Assembly (NCBI GenBank): GCA_002305725.1
Contig: DBQM01000039.1
Span: forward strand, 1 to 46,731
DNA: 46,731 nucleotides
From: Ruminococcus sp. UBA1394
Lineage (GTDB): Bacteria; Bacillota; Clostridia; Oscillospirales; Ruminococcaceae
Direction: 5' to 3'
This document shows positions 39,855-46,731 of the stretch, piece by piece. The notes beneath the pieces are model-generated. The model saw only the letters and a list, made by a program, of their open reading frames with translations, was not told where the DNA came from and did not search any database. The translations under genes were made by a program, and so were the position numbers. The first letter of the stretch is position 1. Every line of letters begins with the position of its first letter.

Positions 39855-41135
39855 ATGTCAGATAAACCAATTAAATTTTGTAATTTCTGCGGAAAGAGCG
39901 AGGATAAGGTTCAGAGCATTTTTACGGCAGGTACATCGAATATATGCGATGAATGTGTTGTTTACTGCTATGAGCTTCTTATGGGACCTCTTGCAAAGGT
40001 CAAACCCAGCAAGAAAACTACTGATGACAAAAGAAAACCTGACGGAACAAATATAAATCTGCTTACACCGGCAGAAATAAAGACAGTTCTGGATGAATAC
40101 GTTGTCGGTCAGGATAAGGCGAAGATGACTCTTGCAGTTTCTGTCTATAACCATTACAAGAGAATTTTAAGCCAGGACGACGGCGAAGATGTTGAAATCC
40201 AGAAGAGCAACGTTCTGCTTTTAGGGCCGACAGGTGTGGGAAAAACTTTCCTTGCCTCAACTCTTGCAAGGATTCTTGATGTTCCTTTCGCAATCGCAGA
40301 CGCTACTACAATTACAGAAGCAGGCTATGTAGGCGATGACGTTGAAAATGTACTTCTGCGTCTTATCCAGGCGGCTGATTTTAATATTGAAGCTGCTGAG
40401 CGCGGAATTATTTATATTGATGAAATTGATAAAATTGCAAGGAAGTCTGAGAATACTTCCCTTACCCGTGATGTAAGCGGTGAGGGCGTTCAGCAGGCTC
40501 TCCTTAAAATAATTGAGGGTACTGTTTCAAATGTTCCTCCGCAGGGTGGCAGAAAGCATCCTAATCAGGAGTTCATTCAGATAAATACGAAAAATATTCT
40601 GTTTATCTGCGGCGGTGCTTTCGATGGACTTGAAAAGTCAATTCTGAAACGTGTTAATTCCTCAGCAATAGGTTTTGGAGCAGAGGTTTCATCCAAAAAG
40701 GAAATGTCCAGAAACATTTTCCATAAGGTGATTCCGCAGGATCTTGTCAAGTTTGGTATTGTTCCCGAACTTGTGGGACGTCTGCCGGTTATAACCGTTC
40801 TGGACGAGCTCGACGAAGAAGCGCTTGTACGTATTCTTACAGAACCTAAGAACGCATTGCTTAAACAGTATAAGAAACTGTTTGACTATGACAATATTGA
40901 CCTTGTGGTTGAAAAGGACGCTCTGATTGAAATTGCCAAAAAGGCTATTGCTCAGAAAACCGGTGCGAGAGGACTTCGTGCTATAATCGAAAATGTCCTT
41001 ATGGAGTCAATGTTTGATGCACCGTCCGATCCGGATATCACTACAATTACTGTTACTGCAAAATGTATAACAGACGGTGAAAAACCGATTATCAAAACCA
41101 AAAAAAATAAATCAGCTTATAATAGTGCTGAATAA
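39855..41135 (+). CDS. clpX: ATP-dependent Clp protease ATP-binding subunit ClpX
   Basis: ClpX (426 residues) unfolds substrates and feeds them to ClpP. It has the N-terminal Cys4 zinc domain (CNFCGKS...CDECV), Walker A GPTGVGKT, Walker B IIYIDEIDKI, the ClpP-contacting loop near IGFGAEV and sensor-2 GARGLRAI. It follows clpP by 18 bases and ends at a strong terminator. Confidence 0.97.
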   Translation: MSDKPIKFCNFCGKSEDKVQSIFTAGTSNICDECVVYCYELLMGPLAKVKPSKKTTDDKRKPDGTNINLLTPAEIKTVLDEYVVGQDKAKMTLAVSVYNHYKRILSQDDGEDVEIQKSNVLLLGPTGVGKTFLASTLARILDVPFAIADATTITEAGYVGDDVENVLLRLIQAADFNIEAAERGIIYIDEIDKIARKSENTSLTRDVSGEGVQQALLKIIEGTVSNVPPQGGRKHPNQEFIQINTKNILFICGGAFDGLEKSILKRVNSSAIGFGAEVSSKKEMSRNIFHKVIPQDLVKFGIVPELVGRLPVITVLDELDEEALVRILTEPKNALLKQYKKLFDYDNIDLVVEKDALIEIAKKAIAQKTGARGLRAIIENVLMESMFDAPSDPDITTITVTAKCITDGEKPIIKTKKNKSAYNSAE

Positions 41136-41168
41136 AAAAGCGGCGAGTTTTCTCGCCGCTTAATTTTA
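41133..41168. terminator. Bidirectional terminator between clpX and glgA
   Basis: A perfect 9-bp stem AGCGGCGAG/CTCGCCGCT with a four-base loop has an A run on the left and a T-rich run on the right. Confidence 0.9.
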
Positions 41169-42617
41169 TTTGTTGCAAAGCCATTTGTACATTCCGGCAT
41201 ACTGATTTGCCGAACTGTTCCATGAAAAGTCGGATTTCATTGCTCTCTTTACGATTTCCAGCCAGTTTTCATTGCGTGTGAAATAAACTGTTTTTGCGTA
41301 ATTTATTACATTAAGCATATCATAGGAATCATATTTTGCAAATGAGAAACCGTTTCCGTAATTCTCAAACTCATTATACGGCACTACTGTGTCTTTAAGA
41401 CCGCCAGTTTCACGAACGATAGGAAGAGTACCATAGCGCAGGGAGATAAGCTGTGTAAGTCCGCATGGCTCAAATCGTGACGGAACAAGCATAGCGTCAG
41501 CAGCTGCATAGAGCCTGTGAGCACGCTGCTCGGAGAAGAAAATATTTGCGGAAACTCTGTCCGGGTACTTCCACTGGAAATGCTTGAAGAGATTTTCGTA
41601 TCTCGGCTCACCAGTACCGATAACAACAAACTGAGTATTCGGGTCACAGATCTGCTCAATAACTCTGTTTACAAGGTCAAGACCTTTCTGGTCAGTAAGA
41701 CGTGAGATAATACCGATCATGAACTTGCCTTCGTCCTGCGGCAGACCAAGCTCCTTCTGGAGTCTGCGTTTATTTTCCGCTTTCTTTGCTTTGAAATTCT
41801 TTACGCTGTAGTTAGCATAAATTTCCTTGTCTGTTTCAGGATTGTAAATGTTGTAGTCTATTCCGTTAAGGATACCTCTCAGCTGAAGATGTCGTGCCCG
41901 TAACAGTCCGTCAAGTCCCTCGCCGTATTCGGGCGTCTGAATCTCGTATGCATAGGTGTTGCTTACTGTTGTTATGTAGTCAGCGTAGACAAGTCCGCCC
42001 TTGAGCATATTGGCGTCTTTTTTGTACTCAAGCTTATCCGGAGTAAAGATGTTATCCGGAAGATTTGTGAACTTCTTGAAAGTCTTGATATCCCAGATTC
42101 CCTGGAACTTGAGGTTGTGAATGGTCATGACTGTCTTGGTACCCCAGTAAAACGGATTATCCTTGTAAAGGGTTTTCAGAAATACAGGAATCATACCGGT
42201 CTGCCAGTCGTGACAGTGAATAATGTCCGGCTTGAAATCAATAACAGGCATAATTGCAAGAACAGCCTTTGAGAAGAAGATAAAACGTTCAATGTCATAA
42301 AGGGTCGAGCAATATGGCTTGTCGGTTTTAAAGTAATCCTCGTTGTCAACGAAATAATAGGTTATACCTTCATATTCATAAGTCATAATACCAACATGAG
42401 GAGAAAAATTAAGTCTGCCCATATCCATATAAAAATGGTGAACGTATTTGAACTTACTTCTGTATTCCCACGGGATACATGTACAACTCGGCATGATTAC
42501 CCTTACATCAAATTCATTTTTATCAAGCATTTTAGGGAGAGCTCCGACAACATCGGCAAGTCCTCCTGTTTTCATAAAAGGAACGCATTCAGATGCAGCA
42601 AATAAAATTCTTTTCAT
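41166..42617 (-). CDS. glgA: Glycogen synthase (ADP-glucose type)
   Basis: The 483-residue GT5 enzyme extends alpha-1,4-glucan from ADP-glucose. The N-terminal KTGGLADVVGALPK binds the nucleotide sugar and the C-terminal SRFEPCGLTQLISLRYGTLP with the ETGGL region completes the GT-B active site. The start follows AAAGGAGG. It has its own promoter and no other glg genes nearby. Confidence 0.95.
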   Translation of the reverse strand: MKRILFAASECVPFMKTGGLADVVGALPKMLDKNEFDVRVIMPSCTCIPWEYRSKFKYVHHFYMDMGRLNFSPHVGIMTYEYEGITYYFVDNEDYFKTDKPYCSTLYDIERFIFFSKAVLAIMPVIDFKPDIIHCHDWQTGMIPVFLKTLYKDNPFYWGTKTVMTIHNLKFQGIWDIKTFKKFTNLPDNIFTPDKLEYKKDANMLKGGLVYADYITTVSNTYAYEIQTPEYGEGLDGLLRARHLQLRGILNGIDYNIYNPETDKEIYANYSVKNFKAKKAENKRRLQKELGLPQDEGKFMIGIISRLTDQKGLDLVNRVIEQICDPNTQFVVIGTGEPRYENLFKHFQWKYPDRVSANIFFSEQRAHRLYAAADAMLVPSRFEPCGLTQLISLRYGTLPIVRETGGLKDTVVPYNEFENYGNGFSFAKYDSYDMLNVINYAKTVYFTRNENWLEIVKRAMKSDFSWNSSANQYAGMYKWLCNK

Positions 42618-42652
42618 AGGAAATTCCTCCTTTGATTAAAAGCTATATACTT

Positions 42653-42681
42653 ATTATAGTCTTAAATCATACAACAGTCAA
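42653..42681 (-). promoter_or_regulatory. Promoter of glgA
   Basis: On the minus strand TTGACT (42681-42676) and TATAAT (42658-42653) are 17 bases apart. Confidence 0.8.
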
Positions 42682-42736
42682 TAGAATATCAAAAAATAAA
42701 AGCAATTATTATGGAAATTTGTGCAAAATAAACTAA

Positions 42737-42768
42737 AATCCCCCCTGAGTTTTGCTCAAAGGGGGAAC
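42737..42768 (-). terminator. Terminator of the DUF2079 gene
   Basis: CCCCC-TGAG pairs with CTCA-AA-GGGGG (two unpaired A) just beyond the stop; the T-run on the minus strand is modest. Confidence 0.7.
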
Positions 42769-42772
42769 TTTA

Positions 42773-44707
42773 TTATTTATTTGAAACTGCTGTATTATGG
42801 AAAATTGCAATTTTGCCGGGGATGTTGGTTACAGTGTCATAGTCAGGGTTGTTTAAGTACTCATCAACAGTAAAATCATCTGTTGAGAATCTTAAATCGA
42901 GGACTATGTATTCAACCGAATCTCTGTACTGAGTCGATTCATATTCATATATTTCACGATGGTCAAACAGATTCGGCAGAAGGAAAGTTGAAATTGCAAC
43001 TGACGCATCTTCCGGAACCAGTTCAAGAGCATCATCAATAACTTCAATTGAACCGTTTTCCACATCAGCTTTGTAGTTTTTGAAACCGTCGGACCTGTAA
43101 TAAGTATTGCACATGAACATAAGAACAGACGAAGTTGCGGCAACTGCAAGAACTTTTGAGCGGAATCCGGGTTTCATATCGCTGTAGTTCATAATCATAA
43201 GGAAGAACAGGAACGCCGCACTGCCGTATGTGTACTGGAAATTGATATCATGCTGATACTGATAATCAGACATAAGGTTGAGGAGAATAAACGGTATAAA
43301 AAGAACAATTCTTGACGGCTTTTTTGACATAAGCGGCATAAATGCCACAGGTACAAGCATTTGCAGTAAAAACTTGATTTTTTCCTCATCAAATGACTCA
43401 TAAATCGCATATATCGGATTGAGTATAACAGCTTTAATTACAGTAATCAGACTTCCGCTGCCGTCATAAATGAAGTTGTCATATCTGTAGGACATCGTAC
43501 CTAAACCGTATTTCGCCATGAAATAGGAAACAACTATAAAGTAGATTACGGATATTCCGAATACTGCTGCACCTTTTGAAATCCTGCGCCTTGAAAGTAC
43601 AAAATAAAGACCTAAAACTGCGGCATAAACCGGAGCGTCTTCCTTTACAGCAAGCAGCAGGAATGTGAAAACAATTGTCGGGACCCATTTGTTTTTTTCC
43701 AGCGCATAAGCAAGCCAGAGAATGATTGCTGTAAGGAACTTGTTTTCGTGGAGATAGTAAAAACAGCCGTTTGCCATTGACGGCATGAGTATGTAGCACA
43801 GCGCAAAGAGAATTGCTGCGTTATTGGAAAGCTTGTATTTTTTGCAGATGAGGTAAAGAGGAATAAGTCCGCTTGCGATAATTGCAGCCTGTCCTATAAG
43901 GAGGGTAACAGGAGTCGGGAATATGCAGAAAAACGGGAGCAGAAGATAGTAAATAGGTGAAAAGTGAACTGCAAAGTGGCTTAAAAGCTTATCTCTTTCA
44001 CAGGTTGTCAGCGGCTGGAATGTTTCTTTCATATAGTTGAACATCTGCGAGAAAATTCCGAAATCGTAGCATGGAGTAAGGTGTCTGAGATACATGAAAG
44101 ATGTCAGCAGACCGACAAACAGAGTGAATGCGAGTCCGAAAATACCAATAATGATCAGAGTCGGTAATTTTTTGAATCTGACTTTTATCCAGTCGCCGAC
44201 GCAGTAAACTGTTACAGCTCCCATAAAAATGCAGACGCCGATAGTGAAGTAAAATTTGTTGTCCTCCATTACAGCAAACGAGCCGTAAATCAGCGAGGAG
44301 AAAAACAGGAGAGTCTTGTCGACCTTTGAGTTTCTGAGGAAAGTCAGTACGGCAAAGATCAACGCAAAAAACAGGACATAGATTACCATTTTTATTTCAT
44401 TGAAAAATTCAAATGTATTGAATTTGTATTCTGATGAAATAAGCTCATATCCGGAAATCATTATCCATGAAATAAGCAGTCTTACAATGGTTCCCTCATA
44501 ACCTATGGCAATAAACTTTTCTTTTATTTTTTCAGTAAGCTTTTTTTTAGGGGGAGTTTCCTCACCGGATTCAGTTTCATCCGATTCAGACTGAATTTCC
44601 GGATTTTCCTCATTGTTTTCACGGATTACATCATCGAGGTTGTTTTCCGGGGATTCAGCTTCTTCGGAGATGATTTCATCTTCGTTGTTGTTAATAGCGT
44701 TATCCAT
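42773..44707 (-). CDS. DUF2079 multi-pass membrane protein
   Basis: The 644-residue protein begins with a Glu/Asp/Asn-rich cytoplasmic segment (1-65), then about a dozen membrane helices and a soluble C-terminal part. YDFGIFSQMFNYMKETFQPLTT and LSHFAVHFSPIYYLLLPFF are typical of DUF2079, a family related to GT-C glycosyltransferases; the early Asp of YDFGIF would be the expected catalytic residue. Acceptor and donor are unknown, but a lipid-linked sugar donor is likely for this fold. It is monocistronic with a strong promoter. Confidence 0.87.
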   Translation of the reverse strand: MDNAINNNEDEIISEEAESPENNLDDVIRENNEENPEIQSESDETESGEETPPKKKLTEKIKEKFIAIGYEGTIVRLLISWIMISGYELISSEYKFNTFEFFNEIKMVIYVLFFALIFAVLTFLRNSKVDKTLLFFSSLIYGSFAVMEDNKFYFTIGVCIFMGAVTVYCVGDWIKVRFKKLPTLIIIGIFGLAFTLFVGLLTSFMYLRHLTPCYDFGIFSQMFNYMKETFQPLTTCERDKLLSHFAVHFSPIYYLLLPFFCIFPTPVTLLIGQAAIIASGLIPLYLICKKYKLSNNAAILFALCYILMPSMANGCFYYLHENKFLTAIILWLAYALEKNKWVPTIVFTFLLLAVKEDAPVYAAVLGLYFVLSRRRISKGAAVFGISVIYFIVVSYFMAKYGLGTMSYRYDNFIYDGSGSLITVIKAVILNPIYAIYESFDEEKIKFLLQMLVPVAFMPLMSKKPSRIVLFIPFILLNLMSDYQYQHDINFQYTYGSAAFLFFLMIMNYSDMKPGFRSKVLAVAATSSVLMFMCNTYYRSDGFKNYKADVENGSIEVIDDALELVPEDASVAISTFLLPNLFDHREIYEYESTQYRDSVEYIVLDLRFSTDDFTVDEYLNNPDYDTVTNIPGKIAIFHNTAVSNK

Positions 44708-44752
44708 ATATTTTTCCTTTCTTTAAGAGTTTTGCCTAATCAAACACTTATT

Positions 44753-44782
44753 ATTATAACATAGTTAAAATAAAAGTGTCAA
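44753..44782 (-). promoter_or_regulatory. Promoter of the DUF2079 gene
   Basis: On the minus strand TTGACA (44782-44777) and TATAAT (44758-44753) are 18 bases apart. Its -35 lies five bases from that of the divergent promoter. Confidence 0.8.
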
Positions 44783-44787
44783 GCGTT

Positions 44788-44816
44788 TTGACATTATGTG
44801 ATTACTGTGCTATAAT
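44788..44816 (+). promoter_or_regulatory. Promoter of the prohibitin-like gene
   Basis: TTGACA (44788-44793) and TATAAT (44811-44816) are 17 bases apart, with an extended TGC before the -10. Confidence 0.88.
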
Positions 44817-44872
44817 ATTTGACATACCGCCTTAAATAATAGCGGAAATTTTTAAATGAACGGAGAAAAGCT

Positions 44873-45742
44873 ATGACAAACAATACATATGTAAATGTGA
44901 ATTCACAGAACGGCAAGGTTAAGAAAGTTGTTATAATCGCTGTTATTGTTCTTGCAGTAATAATTCTTGGATTTAGTTCCTTTGCAATCGTTTCACCGGG
45001 ACACACCGGCGTTGTTGTGACGCTTGGAAAGGTTTCCGACAAGGTTCTTGAAGAGGGAATACATTTCAAGCTGCCGTTTATCCAGAGCGTTGAGCAGATA
45101 GATAACCGTGTGCTTAAAACGGAAGTGGAGTCAAATGCTGCGTCCAAGGACCTCCAGACTATTTCCTCCAAGGTTTCCATAAACTATCGTGTAAACAAAT
45201 CATCATCGGCTGAGATTTACAAAAACGTTGGTACTGATTTTACAAACGTTATAGTAAATCCGGCAATACAGGAGTGTGTAAAGTCCATTGCGGCAAAATA
45301 CACAGCCGAGCAGCTTATTACAAACCGTGCAATTGTTTCAACAGAAATGGAGGAGGCAATTTCCCGGAAAATCAATCCTTACGGTCTTTCAATCGAGGTA
45401 TTCAATATCGTAAACTTTGATTTCTCAGAGGAATTCAACAAGGCAATTGAGGCAAAGCAGACTGCCCAGCAGTCAGCACTCAAGGCTGAACAGGACCTTG
45501 CAAGAATTAAGGTAGAGGCAGAGCAGACTGTTGAAAAGGCTAAGGCAGAGGCTGAGGCTTACAAGCTTAAAAATGAGCAGATTACTGACAAGGTAATAAT
45601 GATGGAATTTATTGACAAGTGGAACGGTGAACTGCCGAAAGTTGCGTCAGACGCCGGAGCATTGTTTGACGTCAGCTCATATATAGGCGACAATATTGAT
45701 GAAACACCGGAAACCACTGAGGCTGCAGCTGACGGCGAATAA
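44873..45742 (+). CDS. Prohibitin-family SPFH membrane protein
   Basis: The 289-residue protein has a short N-terminal tail, one membrane helix (about 19-42), an SPFH/band 7 domain (about 43-205; SPGHTGVVVTLGKV and EEGIHFKLPFIQSVEQID) and a Lys/Glu/Ala coiled coil (about 185-240). Such proteins form ring or cage assemblies at the membrane, often around FtsH. The start follows ACGGAGAAAAGC. It stands alone and ends at a terminator. It is unrelated in detail to the other SPFH protein at 29112. Confidence 0.92.
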   Translation: MTNNTYVNVNSQNGKVKKVVIIAVIVLAVIILGFSSFAIVSPGHTGVVVTLGKVSDKVLEEGIHFKLPFIQSVEQIDNRVLKTEVESNAASKDLQTISSKVSINYRVNKSSSAEIYKNVGTDFTNVIVNPAIQECVKSIAAKYTAEQLITNRAIVSTEMEEAISRKINPYGLSIEVFNIVNFDFSEEFNKAIEAKQTAQQSALKAEQDLARIKVEAEQTVEKAKAEAEAYKLKNEQITDKVIMMEFIDKWNGELPKVASDAGALFDVSSYIGDNIDETPETTEAAADGE

Positions 45743-45744
45743 AA

Positions 45745-45781
45745 ATAAATGACTGCATCGTATCGGTGCAGTCATTTTATT
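45745..45781. terminator. Bidirectional terminator
   Basis: ATGACTGCA pairs with TGCAGTCAT around a nine-base loop, with A-rich sequence before and T-rich after. It overlaps the last codons of the convergent gene. Confidence 0.88.
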
Positions 45782-46464
45782 TCAATTGATATTTTTCCGC
45801 TGTCAGCGTCAACGGTGGTTTTCTTTCCGTCAAACTTGTATATGTCCTCGGAAATTTCAGTAATTCCGGGCAGTTTCATTGCTCTTGCGAGTATTGCAGA
45901 ATGAGAGTGGAGCGAGCCTTTGTATGTAATTGTTGCGGCTATGCTGCTGCGGTCAAGCTCAATAATTTCGCTTGGTGTGAAAGAATGTTTGTATATTATA
46001 ATATTTTTTCCGCTGGGAGATTTAAAACCCGAGCGCTTTGTAAGGATTCTGATAACTCTCTGGGAAAGGTCCCACACATCAGCCTTTCTTGCCTGCATAT
46101 ATTCATCACCGGTGGATTCAAGCATTTTTACATGGCTTTCCGCAACTGTTGAAACAGCATACTGAGCCGAAACGTTTTCATCCTTTATCATTTCTCTGAC
46201 TGAATTTGTGAAGCCGTTTTCATGTATCATCATCTGCTGTATAACAAATATTTTTGCGTCTGATTCACCGACTTTGTGAAGCGCCCTTTCATAAACTGAC
46301 TGCAGCTGATTCATAGCGTCAGCACGGGCTCTCTGGAATCTTTTCAGTTCCAGTTCGATATCTGAGGCATTTGTTCTGGGAATAGTGTAGTTTTCGTTGT
46401 CAATGAAAAGCAGATTTCCGGATGCTTTTCCTTTGCTGACGCTTGTTCCGTGTACTATATGCAT
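45772..46464 (-). CDS. Stand-alone N-terminal half of PTS enzyme I
   Basis: The 230-residue protein matches the first 230 residues or so of PEP-protein phosphotransferase (enzyme I, normally about 570): helical HPr-binding part (ELELKRFQRARADAMNQLQS, KIFVIQQMMIHE) and the swivelling phosphohistidine domain ending in KKTTVDADSGKISIEIK. The catalytic His region is SLHSHSAILARAMKLPGI, near the family GGxxSHxAIxAR, with the invariant SH-x-AI-x-AR kept. The PEP-binding barrel is missing, the frame stops cleanly at a shared terminator, and no matching remnant lies next to it. The start lacks a strong Shine-Dalgarno sequence. Confidence 0.82.
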   Translation of the reverse strand: MHIVHGTSVSKGKASGNLLFIDNENYTIPRTNASDIELELKRFQRARADAMNQLQSVYERALHKVGESDAKIFVIQQMMIHENGFTNSVREMIKDENVSAQYAVSTVAESHVKMLESTGDEYMQARKADVWDLSQRVIRILTKRSGFKSPSGKNIIIYKHSFTPSEIIELDRSSIAATITYKGSLHSHSAILARAMKLPGITEISEDIYKFDGKKTTVDADSGKISIEIK

Positions 46465-46502
46465 AATAATTTACCGTACTTTCAAAATATTATGTTTATT
46501 TT

Positions 46503-46531
46503 ATTATAATACATAAATCAGTAATTGTCAA
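46503..46531 (-). promoter_or_regulatory. Promoter of the enzyme I-like gene
   Basis: On the minus strand TTGACA (46531-46526) and TATAAT (46508-46503) are 17 bases apart, a consensus promoter. Confidence 0.85.
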
Positions 46532-46628
46532 TTCATTTTAATACAATATTATAAAAGTATTACAGAATATTTCTTTTAGTCCCGCCAGGATGGGTTACGG
46601 ACATTTCATTTGAGTTTGTGTAAGTTTG

Positions 46629-46731
46629 TCAATCATATTGGACACTGTTCTTAAGAAATTCGATAGGCGAAAGCCAGTTAAGAGGACGCATAGGGCGGTT
46701 GTTAGTTTGATTTAAACGCACAGTTAACTGT
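46629..46731 (-). mobile_element. 3' end of an insertion-sequence transposase (cut by window edge)
   Basis: Reading leftward from the right edge, 33 codons end at a TGA at 46629-46631. The peptide contains NNRPMRPLNWLSPIEFLK, the pattern (N-x-RP-x-x-x-LN-x-x-x-P-x-EFL) that closes many rve-type DDE transposases of the IS3/IS481 kind. Only the C-terminus is present, so family, intactness and terminal repeats cannot be settled. Confidence 0.65.

Noticed and set aside
45772..46464. Frameshifted full-length enzyme I
   Set aside because: Downstream of the stop are a terminator and an intact opposing gene, with no sign of the PEP-binding barrel in any frame.

Overview
The window looks like chromosomal DNA of an anaerobic, spore-forming, fibre-degrading Firmicute close to Ruminococcus (Oscillospiraceae). 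This is an inference from gene content: sporulation genes of the YlbJ and YqfC/YqfD types, a GH5 cellulase carrying a dockerin, a flavin reductase-rubredoxin fusion, and gene order typical of Clostridia. No rRNA, CRISPR array or prophage is visible. The only mobile remnant is the 3' end of a transposase at the right edge.

Layout. 1-526: tail of a tRNA gene, tRNA-Glu(CTC), a terminator and a small AbrB-like regulator with a Cys4 tail. 524-4028: a Cys-rich unknown protein and YlbJ on the minus strand, then YqfC-YqfD on the plus strand; a 166-bp imperfect palindrome separates the divergent sporulation genes. 4029-4436: two tandem copies of a 115-116 bp repeat built of three hairpins. 4437-11767: phoH, ybeY, era, a yqzL-like small gene, recO, mutS2 and two membrane-protein genes, one fused to a VOC domain. 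11768-13788: T-box leader with leuA. 13817-16933: a lipoprotein with a poly-Asn linker and cohesin-like sequence, facing a secreted GH5-dockerin cellulase. 17002-20154 (minus): FHA, RodA-type and class B PBP genes. 20170-25945: DUF389 protein, a third copy of the hairpin repeat, then lon, engB and lysA. 25944-30534 (minus): a GGDEF membrane protein, then an SPFH / zinc-ribbon / TPM gene set resembling YdjI/YdjG/YdjH. 30612-37722: flavoredoxin-rubredoxin, rplS, two signal peptidases, rbgA, rnhB, yraN, thrC and a phosphoesterase. 37789-41168: tig, clpP, clpX. 41166-46731: glgA, a DUF2079 membrane protein, a prohibitin-like protein, a stand-alone N-terminal half of PTS enzyme I, and the transposase end.

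How the parts connect. Most of the window is housekeeping: ribosome and RNA maturation (YbeY, Era, RbgA, RNase HII, L19), DNA repair (RecO, MutS2), proteolysis and folding (Lon, ClpXP, trigger factor), secretion, and amino-acid synthesis (LeuA, LysA, ThrC). The strongest leads are: (1) a lipoprotein whose cohesin-like halves appear in reversed order, next to a dockerin-bearing cellulase; (2) a three-hairpin repeat placed at the phoH and lon promoters, with compensatory changes in its first palindrome; (3) a MITE-like palindrome beside the ylbJ start; (4) a hairpin between the Shine-Dalgarno sequence and start codon of lon; (5) an enzyme I homologue lacking its PEP-binding half.

The analysis was by eye. 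Family names rest on recognised motifs and lengths, not on database searches. Starts were moved from the longest possible ORF to the codon with the best Shine-Dalgarno sequence where that was clear.
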